A stretch of 24,665 bases of DNA, from contig JBGSTO010000247.1 in assembly GCA_041736465.1 (NCBI GenBank), forward strand, positions 1 through 24,665, in the 5' to 3' direction. The translations under genes and the position numbers were made by a program. The notes below the pieces were generated by a model that was given only the letters and a program-made list of their open reading frames with translations, made no database searches and was not told where the DNA came from. The DNA comes from JAJUJL01 sp041736465 (GTDB lineage Bacteria; Chloroflexota; Anaerolineae; Anaerolineales; UBA4823). Position 1 is the stretch's first letter, and each line of letters begins with the position of its first letter. Shown in pieces: positions 13,443 through 21,538 of the stretch.

Positions 13443-15899
13443 ATGACTCCCTGTTATCGCAGTTATAGATGCGCATCCGGATACGCGAGAATAATATTCG
13501 CCTGGATTGTGCTATCCAGCTTGCTTTTGACTGCGCCAGGCTCGTCGATTGCTCCAGCGCGAACGCCACGCCTGCCCACAACCGATATTGTGCCGGATTT
13601 TCAATCAGCCGGCCGCTTCGAGACCACATTCTTGCCGGATGGCGTTATATACGCTCCGCAGGGGGGAGAATTATGGGTAGGCAAAAGCAGCGATGGGATT
13701 AATCGATCTACCAACGGCGGTTTTTCATGGGTAATTAGCCAGCCGGCGAACATAGACACGAATTCTTTATTGGCATTTTCACCTGCGTACGCTCAAGATG
13801 GCAATGTATTCATTGGTGCAGTTTCAAACTATGAGGGAACATGTTTTTATTATTCCCGCGACCGCGGCCAAACCTGGCACACATCCAGTGTCAACATAGG
13901 CTGTGAAATCCAGGATATCAAGCTCTCTCCTGCCTATCCGAGCGACCATGTTGTCTACGCAGTTGCTGGGGGTAAAGTCCTATTCCGCTCGGAGGATGGT
14001 GGTATCAGCTTCATTCTGGTGCCAACGCCATCCATCACAGCAGGGATCAGGGAGCTCTTGCTCTCGCCAGACTTCGCCACAAGCCAAGATATGTTCACCC
14101 GGCTATCGGATTATTCGGTATGGCGCAGCTCGGACGGCGGGTATAACTGGCAGCGCATCGATACGATGCTCCCAGGTAATGTTCCTAAATATGTCTTTGA
14201 CCTGGAAACCGTCCTGATCGATGAGACGCCGGCGCTGCTGGCGGCGTGGAGCGGCGGCGTGGCGTATTCCCTGGACAGCGGCGACAACTGGGTGGAGATG
14301 GATTTGCCTGCTGAAGAAGCTTACATTGTTAAACTGGCTGCTGCTTACCTGCCAAATTCAAACACCACTGAAATTTGGGCATTAGAAAATTATGACCCGC
14401 TGTATGGGTACAACCAGAAGCTGCTCTATCATACCGGCAACCTTGGCCAACCATGGAATACATTTAGCCTCAGCCGCCCGGTGAGCAGCATGGCATTCTC
14501 TCCAGCTAATGACCAGGGAGCGATCTTTTATGTGCTTGCGTCGCAGGCCTTATGGCAGATAAAAAGTAATGGTGATGACTGGCAGTTGATTTCATCAGTG
14601 CCTCCCAGACCCGACCAATATTACGATTACGACCAGTTGGAGCTGGTCAAGTCGCCCGATTATACAGGCGTTTCCCACCTCTTTGCTTATCCGACCAGCA
14701 TTTTCGATGGCTACCAACGAGAGAGTTCCGCCTGGTTCCTGCGTTCGCTGACAAACGGGATAACCTGGGAGATCCTGCCGTTACCCATCACAGGCGCACC
14801 GGTTAATATGGTCGTTGCGCCCACCTATCCAAACCCGCCGACCGTCTTCGCTTGCATCGCAAAGAGTCTCTACCGTTCGGATGACGCCGGTGTGAGCTGG
14901 AGCCTGATCGCGCCCATCATGCCATTCATGTGCGATGCGATTGACATTTCTCCTGAATTTCAGTACGATCAGACGATCTATGCAGGTGGGTATGAATTTG
15001 GGGTTTTTCGATCAGTTGATGGAGGCGCTTCGTGGAGCCGCCTGGTGGAAATGGGGACGCCAGTTTACGGTGTTGATTTTTCACCCACTTACGGGCAAGA
15101 CAATACAATCTTCATTAATGCTTCTGGCGGCATCTACCGCAGTCAGGATGGCGGTCAATACTGGGATAGCATCGGAATGGCGGGAATGGCGCTGGCAATC
15201 TCGCCAAACTTCGCTGCAGACGGCACGCTGTTCGCGGGGAACAAGAATAGCACCGCAGGTGAGCTTTTTCGCTCCAGGGACCGAGGCAATACCTGGGAAG
15301 AGCTGACCGGGTTCAGCCCGTACAATTTCTTCCACACCATCGAATTATCACCCGATTATGCCCGCGACCAAACTTTGGTCATCGGTATCGACTGCAGACC
15401 GCTCACCATCTCTGAGGATGGCGGAGAAACCTGGTTCGAGATGACGCAAATACCCACGATTTGCGGTTATCGCAGCTCTGCCGATATTGTCCTCACCCAT
15501 CAGGGTGGTTACTTGCAACCGGTAGTCTCAGCGCCTTATCGGGTGTTCACTTATCATTGGCCTCAAAATTTCGAGATCGCTCCAACCAGCGTCGTTTTTC
15601 CGATCCAGCTTGGCAACAGCGCGCCAGTACAGCAATCGATCACCCTGCAATCAGAGGACGGCGCAGGGGCGCGATGGGAAGTGGTGGAGAGCCCGAGCTG
15701 GACGACGACCACTCCCATCAGCGGTACTCTGCCTGGACTGATTTATTTGAGCGTGGATCCTTCTGCTCTGACCAACAATCCAGTCGGAGATATCATCCTG
15801 GAGGCGCACTGGTCTCAGAATCAAGTGGCCAGCCTTACTGCCAGGGTGAACGTCTTTTTTTACACCCACCAGGTGTTCTTACCACACATATCCCATTGA
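13443..15899 (+). CDS. Secreted Asp-box (BNR/VPS10-like) beta-propeller protein with C-terminal FLP tail
   Basis: A large secreted protein of 818 residues from the chosen ATG, which has AAAGGAG eight bases before its spacer; an ATG at 13389 is in frame but lacks such a site. After a signal segment (IIFAWIVLSSLLLTA), about nine repeats alternate a strand motif (SPAYAQDGNVFIG, SPEFQYDQTIYAGG, SPNFAADGTLFAG) with Asp-box turns (SSDGGYNW, SVDGGASW, SQDGGQYW, SRDRGNTW, SEDGGETW). This is the sialidase/VPS10/HCF136-like propeller pattern. No sialidase catalytic Arg triad or Tyr was identified, so a binding or scaffold role is likelier than catalysis. A final Ig-like (BACON-like) domain, about 700-805, precedes the tail VFLPHISH. 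The second propeller gene follows 55 bases later. Confidence 0.85.
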   Translation: MTPCYRSYRCASGYARIIFAWIVLSSLLLTAPGSSIAPARTPRLPTTDIVPDFQSAGRFETTFLPDGVIYAPQGGELWVGKSSDGINRSTNGGFSWVISQPANIDTNSLLAFSPAYAQDGNVFIGAVSNYEGTCFYYSRDRGQTWHTSSVNIGCEIQDIKLSPAYPSDHVVYAVAGGKVLFRSEDGGISFILVPTPSITAGIRELLLSPDFATSQDMFTRLSDYSVWRSSDGGYNWQRIDTMLPGNVPKYVFDLETVLIDETPALLAAWSGGVAYSLDSGDNWVEMDLPAEEAYIVKLAAAYLPNSNTTEIWALENYDPLYGYNQKLLYHTGNLGQPWNTFSLSRPVSSMAFSPANDQGAIFYVLASQALWQIKSNGDDWQLISSVPPRPDQYYDYDQLELVKSPDYTGVSHLFAYPTSIFDGYQRESSAWFLRSLTNGITWEILPLPITGAPVNMVVAPTYPNPPTVFACIAKSLYRSDDAGVSWSLIAPIMPFMCDAIDISPEFQYDQTIYAGGYEFGVFRSVDGGASWSRLVEMGTPVYGVDFSPTYGQDNTIFINASGGIYRSQDGGQYWDSIGMAGMALAISPNFAADGTLFAGNKNSTAGELFRSRDRGNTWEELTGFSPYNFFHTIELSPDYARDQTLVIGIDCRPLTISEDGGETWFEMTQIPTICGYRSSADIVLTHQGGYLQPVVSAPYRVFTYHWPQNFEIAPTSVVFPIQLGNSAPVQQSITLQSEDGAGARWEVVESPSWTTTTPISGTLPGLIYLSVDPSALTNNPVGDIILEAHWSQNQVASLTARVNVFFYTHQVFLPHISH

Positions 15900-15954
15900 T
15901 ATTTTCCATCTTACTCAAGACCACTCGCGCCGGAGATAATAAAGGAGACAAGCT

Positions 15955-18900
15955 ATGTTCCAGTGCCGGATATTACCAAGATCGTCACTGATTCTGCTCA
16001 CCTTCCTTGTGGCTTTGCTATTTATCTTAGCAGTTTCACAAAGTTTGGCGCTAGCCCAGGATTTTTTGCCAGGCTATTCAGAGTTGTCTGGTAAGCAACT
16101 TGATACCGGACCCACACCAGCCCCCGTTTCGGTTCCTGTTAAGAGCTGGGATTTTTCACCTGGAGCGCCAGAAGCTCCAGGCGAAAATCCCATGTGGTGG
16201 ACACGACTGGTCTACCAATCTTATCTCTCTGGAAACTGGGAAATCATCATTGCTGACAGTGAAGCCAATAGCCAGGTAAACCTTACCCGGCACGAGGCGA
16301 ATGACGCCCGCCCGCGCCTGAACCGCGGGGCTACCAGGATCGTCTTTAATTCCGACAGGAGTGGCAATCACGATATCTACACGATGAACAGCGATGGCAG
16401 CGGGGTATCTCAGATAACACGGGCTGAGGCCCCGGATTATGCTGCATCCTGGTCGCCAGATAGCAACCACATCGTTTTCGTATCAGAACGAGACGGAAAT
16501 CCAGAGATTTACATTGCTTCAGCGGATGGCTCGAACCCGGCACGTCTAACTTATAACCAGGAGGTAGACGCTTTTCCGTCTATATCACCCGACGGCAAGC
16601 AAATTGCCTGGGTGCGATACAACGGTTATATGGGCGCGATCTGGCTGATGGGTATCGATGGCAGCAACGCTCACCCCATATTTTCTGAATGGTACTTGCA
16701 GCACCCGGCCTGGTCACCCAGTGGCGCACGTATCGCCTTCGATGCCGATATGGATGACGATGACTGGAACGAGCTGGCCTCCGTCAGCAACCAGGGCGAT
16801 GATGCACAAACGCTGATTGGTTCACCGGCGTCTTACATGGAAAACTGGATGGGGAACTGGTCATCGGATGGGAACTGGATTGTTTACAGCCGAATTAATT
16901 ATCAACAAGATGACGCCGGAAATTACTACATTACTTTAACCTATGTTGAGAGGCTCCAGCTAGATTATGGCTACCCCGAAAATCTAACTGATAGCGGTTA
17001 TGACATGCTGCCAGATTGGCAGTCGATCGATATTCTCGCCCCCACTTCCTATGTGAAGGCGCTGCCGGAGTACTCGCGTGCCTCAGGTTTTATGGTCAAC
17101 TGGGAAGGAACAGACCTGGGGCTATCGGGCATCAGCAATTATGATATTCAATACCGGGATGGATTGGACGGGGCATGGATAGATTGGCAGATCAAGCAGG
17201 TGAACACTTCAGCAGTGTTTTCAGGGACGGTGAGAAACACCTATTATTTCCGCAGCCGAGCGCATGACGACGCAGGCAATATCGAGCAATGGCCTGAAGA
17301 CCCTCTGGGGGATGCTGCTACCACGCTCTTTACCTGGCAGTTAAACGGGGAAACCGTGGATATGCGCGATGTTCCGCTGCCCGCTTCAACGGTGATCGTT
17401 GATCCGAGCAGCCTGTATCCAACCTTGTCCGATTTTTCAGGAAGCTACCTCGCTCGATTGGGCGCCACCGGTGATCATATCGTCGGAGTCAGCCAGAATG
17501 GTTACGGACGGATACCGGATCTGACACTGGATGTTAACTCCGACATCGAGCATAACTTCGTTTTACCACCAGTGGAAAATAGCGTTCTCAACGGAGGTTT
17601 TGAACAAGCGCTGTCAAACTGGCAGATTGCAGCGAGCTTGCCGGTGACGATCACAAAAGAGGTTTTTCATTCAGGTTCTACGGCTGCCTTGGTGGGCATT
17701 GACTGCCCGGAGCCTTGCTTGACCGACCCTGAGAGCATAACAGGCGATTTACCTGTTTTCCCCGCCACATCAAAGATAGTTGTGGACCGGTCTGGAATCG
17801 CTCACGTGATTTGGCTATCGCCGTACGGACGCACGCTGTATTACAACAATCGCCTGCCGCAAGGGACGTGGTCGGATCCCATTGCCATTGGGGATGACGG
17901 GGATTGGTCCTCGATGATGAGGTTTGACCTGGCGATTGACAGCCAGGATAACCTTTATGCTGCCTGGATTTCATCCATCGATCTGGAAGGGGGAACCTAT
18001 TTTGCCTGGAAACCAGGCGGCTCGAATGATTGGTCCGCCCCGATGTGGATCGCCGATGGGTTTATGCCGGAGCTGGTTGTCGACCATCACGATAACCTAT
18101 ATTTGTTATATGCAGATTTGGATAATGGGCAATGGGGATTCAGGAAAAGGACAGCCCAGGGAACCTGGAATGGCCCAGTCCCACTGGGGATAGATGCCGC
18201 TAACTATATGGATGGAGCTCTGGCAGTTGGGGGCGATGATACCGTCCATTTTGTTTTACCAACATATGGAACGTTAGAATACCGGTCTCTAGCATCCGAT
18301 GGTGGATTGTCCCCTAAAATGATCCTGGCGAACGAATCTACCTATGCACCGAAGGTGGTGGTGGATTCGGCTGGAACATTGTACGCGACCTGGTCTGTAA
18401 TGGGCTATCCTCACTTTTCAGCCTACTATGTCACTCGATCAGCAGCAGGCGATTGGAGTCTGCCCTTTGTTTTGCCCAGCCTGGACTATGTGGCTGACGT
18501 GGCTGCCGATACGAGCGACAACTTACATTTTGTGGGTAGGTCCTCTGAAGATACAAGCCAGTGCAGGTATCTCCTACGCAAACCCGATACTGGATGGAAA
18601 AACCCTGTAGCCCTTGTGCAGGGTGACTGTTCTTTTTCACTGGCGCTCAGCCAGAACGGAGAATTGCACCTGACACAAACAACTTTCATCGATATTTCAT
18701 ACCGCAGGACCAAACTGGCTGATGCAAATGGGCAGGCATTGCTCTCCCAGGTGCTGACTGTACCCACTGACTTGCACAAGCCGACGCTTTCCTGGTTGTA
18801 TTACCTGGAGGATCTAAATAGCACGAGCTCGGCATTCGAGGCCAGCGTGAGCACTCCGGTGACGACTTCGCAGGTGCTGCAGAGCGCAATCTACAGCAGA

Positions 18901-19320
18901 TGGGCTCACGCCTGGGTAGATATGACACCCTGGGCAGGCGAAACCGTGACGATAACTTTTTCTTTGCAGCAGGATGTCAACGAGCCATACGTTCGACTCT
19001 CGATCGATGAGGTGTCGCTGGGTTCCTGGGAGACGCCTATCCTCTCCGAGTTATCTCCGCCTCACCTGGAGGATTGGGCAGACCAGCCAATCACGCTCAC
19101 CGGTGAGAACTTCATCCCTACCCCGATGGTCTACTTGAATGATATTCCCATGGATAATGTCGAGTGGGTAGACGAGCAACATCTACACCTGCATCTTCCC
19201 GCGGGATTGTTACCGGGCACATATTCGGTGTGGGTTGCCAATCCAGGAGGGCAGCGGACAGGTTTGCCTGGCGCGTTAAGCCTGGGCTGGTTCAACTATT
19301 TGCCCTACTTGACAAAGTAA
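15955..19320 (+). CDS. Large secreted multidomain protein: TolB-like propeller, FN3-like, split jelly roll with second propeller, IPT/TIG
   Basis: The 1121-residue product has a signal peptide (about 10-35, cleavage near ALAQ). Residues about 84-355 form a PD40/TolB-like propeller (IVFNSDRSGNHDIYTMNSDG, ASWSPDSNHIVFVSERDG). An FN3-like domain (about 360-450) and a carboxypeptidase-regulatory-like domain (about 465-540) follow. A jelly-roll beginning (NGGFEQALSNW, HSGSTAALVG, about 541-582) is interrupted by a second propeller (about 600-915, repeats like VVDRSGIAHVIW and AIDSQDNLYAAWIS), then resumes (LSQVLTVPTDLHKPTLSW to VRLSIDEVSL, about 928-1022). An IPT/TIG domain (about 1028-1108) precedes the tail FNYLPYLTK. 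AAAGGAG stands before the ATG. No catalytic motif was found; binding of polymers or cell-surface partners is plausible. It is probably co-transcribed with the preceding gene. Confidence 0.85.
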   Translation: MFQCRILPRSSLILLTFLVALLFILAVSQSLALAQDFLPGYSELSGKQLDTGPTPAPVSVPVKSWDFSPGAPEAPGENPMWWTRLVYQSYLSGNWEIIIADSEANSQVNLTRHEANDARPRLNRGATRIVFNSDRSGNHDIYTMNSDGSGVSQITRAEAPDYAASWSPDSNHIVFVSERDGNPEIYIASADGSNPARLTYNQEVDAFPSISPDGKQIAWVRYNGYMGAIWLMGIDGSNAHPIFSEWYLQHPAWSPSGARIAFDADMDDDDWNELASVSNQGDDAQTLIGSPASYMENWMGNWSSDGNWIVYSRINYQQDDAGNYYITLTYVERLQLDYGYPENLTDSGYDMLPDWQSIDILAPTSYVKALPEYSRASGFMVNWEGTDLGLSGISNYDIQYRDGLDGAWIDWQIKQVNTSAVFSGTVRNTYYFRSRAHDDAGNIEQWPEDPLGDAATTLFTWQLNGETVDMRDVPLPASTVIVDPSSLYPTLSDFSGSYLARLGATGDHIVGVSQNGYGRIPDLTLDVNSDIEHNFVLPPVENSVLNGGFEQALSNWQIAASLPVTITKEVFHSGSTAALVGIDCPEPCLTDPESITGDLPVFPATSKIVVDRSGIAHVIWLSPYGRTLYYNNRLPQGTWSDPIAIGDDGDWSSMMRFDLAIDSQDNLYAAWISSIDLEGGTYFAWKPGGSNDWSAPMWIADGFMPELVVDHHDNLYLLYADLDNGQWGFRKRTAQGTWNGPVPLGIDAANYMDGALAVGGDDTVHFVLPTYGTLEYRSLASDGGLSPKMILANESTYAPKVVVDSAGTLYATWSVMGYPHFSAYYVTRSAAGDWSLPFVLPSLDYVADVAADTSDNLHFVGRSSEDTSQCRYLLRKPDTGWKNPVALVQGDCSFSLALSQNGELHLTQTTFIDISYRRTKLADANGQALLSQVLTVPTDLHKPTLSWLYYLEDLNSTSSAFEASVSTPVTTSQVLQSAIYSRWAHAWVDMTPWAGETVTITFSLQQDVNEPYVRLSIDEVSLGSWETPILSELSPPHLEDWADQPITLTGENFIPTPMVYLNDIPMDNVEWVDEQHLHLHLPAGLLPGTYSVWVANPGGQRTGLPGALSLGWFNYLPYLTK

Positions 19321-19410
19321 CTTCAGAGCGTTTTCGTCTCAGACCGTGATGCTGAAGCTCAGCAATACGATTTAATCGACGCTACAAATTATGTATGGAG
19401 TCACACCCAT

Positions 19411-19425
19411 AAGCCTTGGGGGCTT
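19411..19425. terminator. Short hairpin between convergent genes
   Basis: AAGCC and GGCTT flank TTGGG, with CTCATTTCTTT after it on the plus strand. It is a short stem, placed just behind the phosphorylase stop (19427-19429) and 91 bases behind the propeller stop, so terminator activity is only possible. Confidence 0.35.
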
Positions 19426-19426
19426 C

Positions 19427-20191
19427 TCATTTCTTTAGTGATTCAATCGCCTTCAATACCGTATCGCAGGTCGCGAGCGTCGCCTGGATCACACTCTCCT
19501 GCCCGAAGGCCGGCTTCCACTCGCCATGCACCTCGTCGCTGACCGACAGCAAGTTGCACACGCGTACGCCGCGGAATTTCCCCAGGGCATACATGGCGCT
19601 GGTTTCCATATCCACTCCCAGCACGCCGCGCTGCCGGTAGGCTTCGATCGTCGTTTTCAGCTCGCAGTACGGCGCGTCGGTTGACCACTGCAAGCCGCGA
19701 TTCAGCGCCAGCCCCACTTGCGCGGCGCAGGACTCCAACAGCTCCGCCAGCGCGGCAACCGGCGCGAAATCCAGCCCTTGTGGGAAATAATGCCGCGAGG
19801 TGCCTTCCTCGCTGATGCAGCCATCCGGCAGCAGCACGCTGCCCACCGGGTTCTCCGGCCGCAAGCTGCCAGCCCAGCCGATGCCAATGAAAGTGCTCGC
19901 CCCGCAGGCAATCATCTCATCCATCAATGCAACCGTCGCCGGAGCGCCGATCATGCTGTGCACCACCGATATCCGGCGCCCGCCGATCCACCCGGTGAAC
20001 ATCGGCGTCCGGTCTGGAAATAACCAGTGTTCGGTGCTTTCCAAAGACTCGAAAGCCGACGCCAGACGCAGTACCACACCCTTTCCCCATGTGAGCACCA
20101 CCGTCTCAGCCATTCCCAGCTGCTCCAAAGTGATGCCGCGCCGCCGCAGGTGGTAGTCCACCACCATTTTCGGATGAATGCGCGCATCCAT
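19427..20191 (-). CDS. Nucleoside phosphorylase (PNP/UDP phosphorylase family 1)
   Basis: The 254-residue product cleaves a nucleoside with phosphate to base and ribose-1-phosphate, by family. Seen are the early GIG-type phosphate-site region (FIGIGWAGSLRP, about 101-112), the strand LLPDGCISEEGTSRHYFP, and the late nucleoside-ribose motif GVDMETSAMYALG (about 192-204) with Glu196 as expected for the ribose-binding Glu. The following LLSVSDEVHGEW places Asp219 at the base-binding site. The SDE and METSAM residues and length resemble uridine phosphorylase-like members; distinguishing uridine from purine substrates is not safe here. Its ATG abuts the TAG of the gene before it, so the two are probably co-translated. 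It acts in cytoplasmic nucleoside salvage. Confidence 0.88.
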   Translation of the reverse strand: MDARIHPKMVVDYHLRRRGITLEQLGMAETVVLTWGKGVVLRLASAFESLESTEHWLFPDRTPMFTGWIGGRRISVVHSMIGAPATVALMDEMIACGASTFIGIGWAGSLRPENPVGSVLLPDGCISEEGTSRHYFPQGLDFAPVAALAELLESCAAQVGLALNRGLQWSTDAPYCELKTTIEAYRQRGVLGVDMETSAMYALGKFRGVRVCNLLSVSDEVHGEWKPAFGQESVIQATLATCDTVLKAIESLKK

Positions 20192-20710
20192 CTAGTGGAT
20201 CACTTTCACGCGCTGCTGCGCCATCTGCCGGAAGCGGCTCCAATCTTCCTGTGAGGCGAAGAAAGCCTGAGGAAACATGTGCAGTACGCCGTCTTCTGTC
20301 ACCAATACCAGCATGCTTTCATCTTCCTTCAGACGCGCAAACTGCTCCCAGCCCACTTCCGTCTCCCCGCCCAGACCATTCCATACCACCCCGCGCCCAT
20401 CGGCGCGGCCGCGATGCATACCCTGCTGCTGAAGTCTCTCCCAAAATTGCCCCGCTACCTTGCGGGAGACCAGATAGGGCGATAGAGTGTAGTAGCCCAG
20501 CAGCACCACGAGCGTACCTGTCCGCACCAGGCTGTACGTGGTCACCTCCGCGCCGCGAATTGCCGCATACGCCAGAAAGCCGAGCACAGCCAGCAGCAGC
20601 GCCGGCATGATATACCGTCCCACCAGCCCCCACCCGGCAGGCTTCCTGATCATGCCAATCGCCCGGCGCACCTGCTCCTGGGTATATGTCCCGCTGAATT
20701 CGATCTCCAT
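20192..20710 (-). CDS. Membrane protein with YcxB-like C-terminal domain
   Basis: From the ATG at 20710, preceded by AAGGAGG five bases upstream, the product has 172 residues. A long frame extends to 20779 but lacks such a site. After a soluble start (MEIEFSGTYTQEQVRRAIGM) there are two membrane helices (about 28-50 and 60-80). The remainder is a soluble domain with strands (GGETEVGWEQFARLKEDESM, LVLVTEDGVLHMFPQAFFAS) typical of the YcxB-like family (PF14317), whose role is not known. The phosphorylase gene follows with no gap. The 90-base region upstream contains a dispersed repeat. Confidence 0.7.
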   Translation of the reverse strand: MEIEFSGTYTQEQVRRAIGMIRKPAGWGLVGRYIMPALLLAVLGFLAYAAIRGAEVTTYSLVRTGTLVVLLGYYTLSPYLVSRKVAGQFWERLQQQGMHRGRADGRGVVWNGLGGETEVGWEQFARLKEDESMLVLVTEDGVLHMFPQAFFASQEDWSRFRQMAQQRVKVIH

Positions 20711-20743
20711 TACACCCTCCTTGTCTCCGTCATCCTGAACGTA

Positions 20744-20779
20744 GTGAAGGATCTCTACTGTAATCGATAGATCCTTCAC
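20744..20779. repeat. Inverted repeat of a TCATCCTGAAC-type dispersed element
   Basis: GTGAAGGATCT (20744-20754) and AGATCCTTCAC (20769-20779) are perfect arms around 14 bases, preceded by CATCCTGAACGTA. Phrases of this kind recur between genes in many bacterial genomes. It sits in the leader of the YcxB-like gene. No gene is inside. Confidence 0.6.
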
Positions 20780-20800
20780 TGCGCACAGCGTGAAAGAAAC

Positions 20801-21241
20801 TTACCCCTGATACAACTGCTTGATGAACGCCTTCTTAGGTTTTTCCCGATCCACGACCACCTTCACCGGCAGCCCGATTTCCAGCCCGCGCGTGGACTTA
20901 TTCTGCTGGACCGAATTGCTGCTTTCGTAGCGTTCGCCCTGGTAGGTGTACAGATAGTACACCCGCCCGCGACCGCGGAAGAACGACGCCCGCGTCACGT
21001 GTCCCTCCACCTCGATGCCGGTTCCCAGCACCCCGGAAATCAGGCTGAAACGCCACAGGCTGAGCAGCGGGCATACCACGCACACCCCGATCAGCACGTA
21101 CCACCAGGATGGTTCCATCCCGTCTCCAAATAACAATAGAAATGCCGTCACCAAAAGTGCGGTCAGCGGCGCCAGCAAGCCTAGCGAGGCTGCATAATCC
21201 GTCCAGACAACTTTCAGAAAAGATGCCTGATTGATCTGCAT
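20801..21241 (-). CDS. DUF3592-like membrane protein
   Basis: The 146-residue product from the ATG at 21241 begins MQINQASFLKVVWTDYAAS; this start is chosen because GGAGGAATTCTC directly precedes it, while the frame's first ATG (21280) has no such site. Two membrane helices lie at about 17-40 and 47-65. A small beta-rich domain follows (IEVEGHVTRASFFRGRGRVYYLYTYQGERYESS in pieces; GLPVKVVVDREKPKKAFI), like the DUF3592 family, in which YxYxxxGxxYxss and a VxVxYdPxxP-type end are typical. The function is unknown. It is in the same direction as the YcxB-like gene, 90 bases ahead of it. Confidence 0.65.
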   Translation of the reverse strand: MQINQASFLKVVWTDYAASLGLLAPLTALLVTAFLLLFGDGMEPSWWYVLIGVCVVCPLLSLWRFSLISGVLGTGIEVEGHVTRASFFRGRGRVYYLYTYQGERYESSNSVQQNKSTRGLEIGLPVKVVVDREKPKKAFIKQLYQG

Positions 21242-21538
21242 GAGAATTCCTCCAAATTTATCTCCGGAATTAGATTTCAAGCTGCGTCAGGGTATTCGTT
21301 TGAGTATCGGTGGGTGGCTCTGCTGCATCGAGTGTTCTTAGTTCAAGACTCATTATATACGAGGACGGATGAACCCATTGCGGTGACATTGGCCTGAACA
21401 GAACACCCTGGTCGACCGGATAGGCGCAATCCTGTTCCTCCAGATAGCACGTGGGATGCTCAAATTCGCTACACTGTAGCTGGCATTGTGAAAATGTAGA
21501 CCCACCCACCAGCTACGATCGCGAACAGGAAAGACATC
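21242..21538. other. Divergent intergenic region, no gene recognised
   Basis: About 300 bases between a minus-strand and a plus-strand gene. A 79-codon minus frame inside has no homology I recognise and no good ribosome-binding site. GCTACA-C-TGTAGC (21468-21480) is a short perfect palindrome 59 bases before the hydrolase start that could be an operator. Promoters for both flanking genes are expected here but were not resolved. Confidence 0.4.

Noticed and set aside
13443..15899. Annotation as a sialidase
   Set aside because: Asp-boxes are present, but the Arg triad and nucleophilic Tyr/Glu of sialidases were not identified.
21270..21509. A 79-codon minus-strand frame before the DUF3592-like gene
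   Set aside because: No good ribosome-binding site, cysteine-rich but unfamiliar composition, and its end overlaps the leader of the next gene. I treat it as chance.
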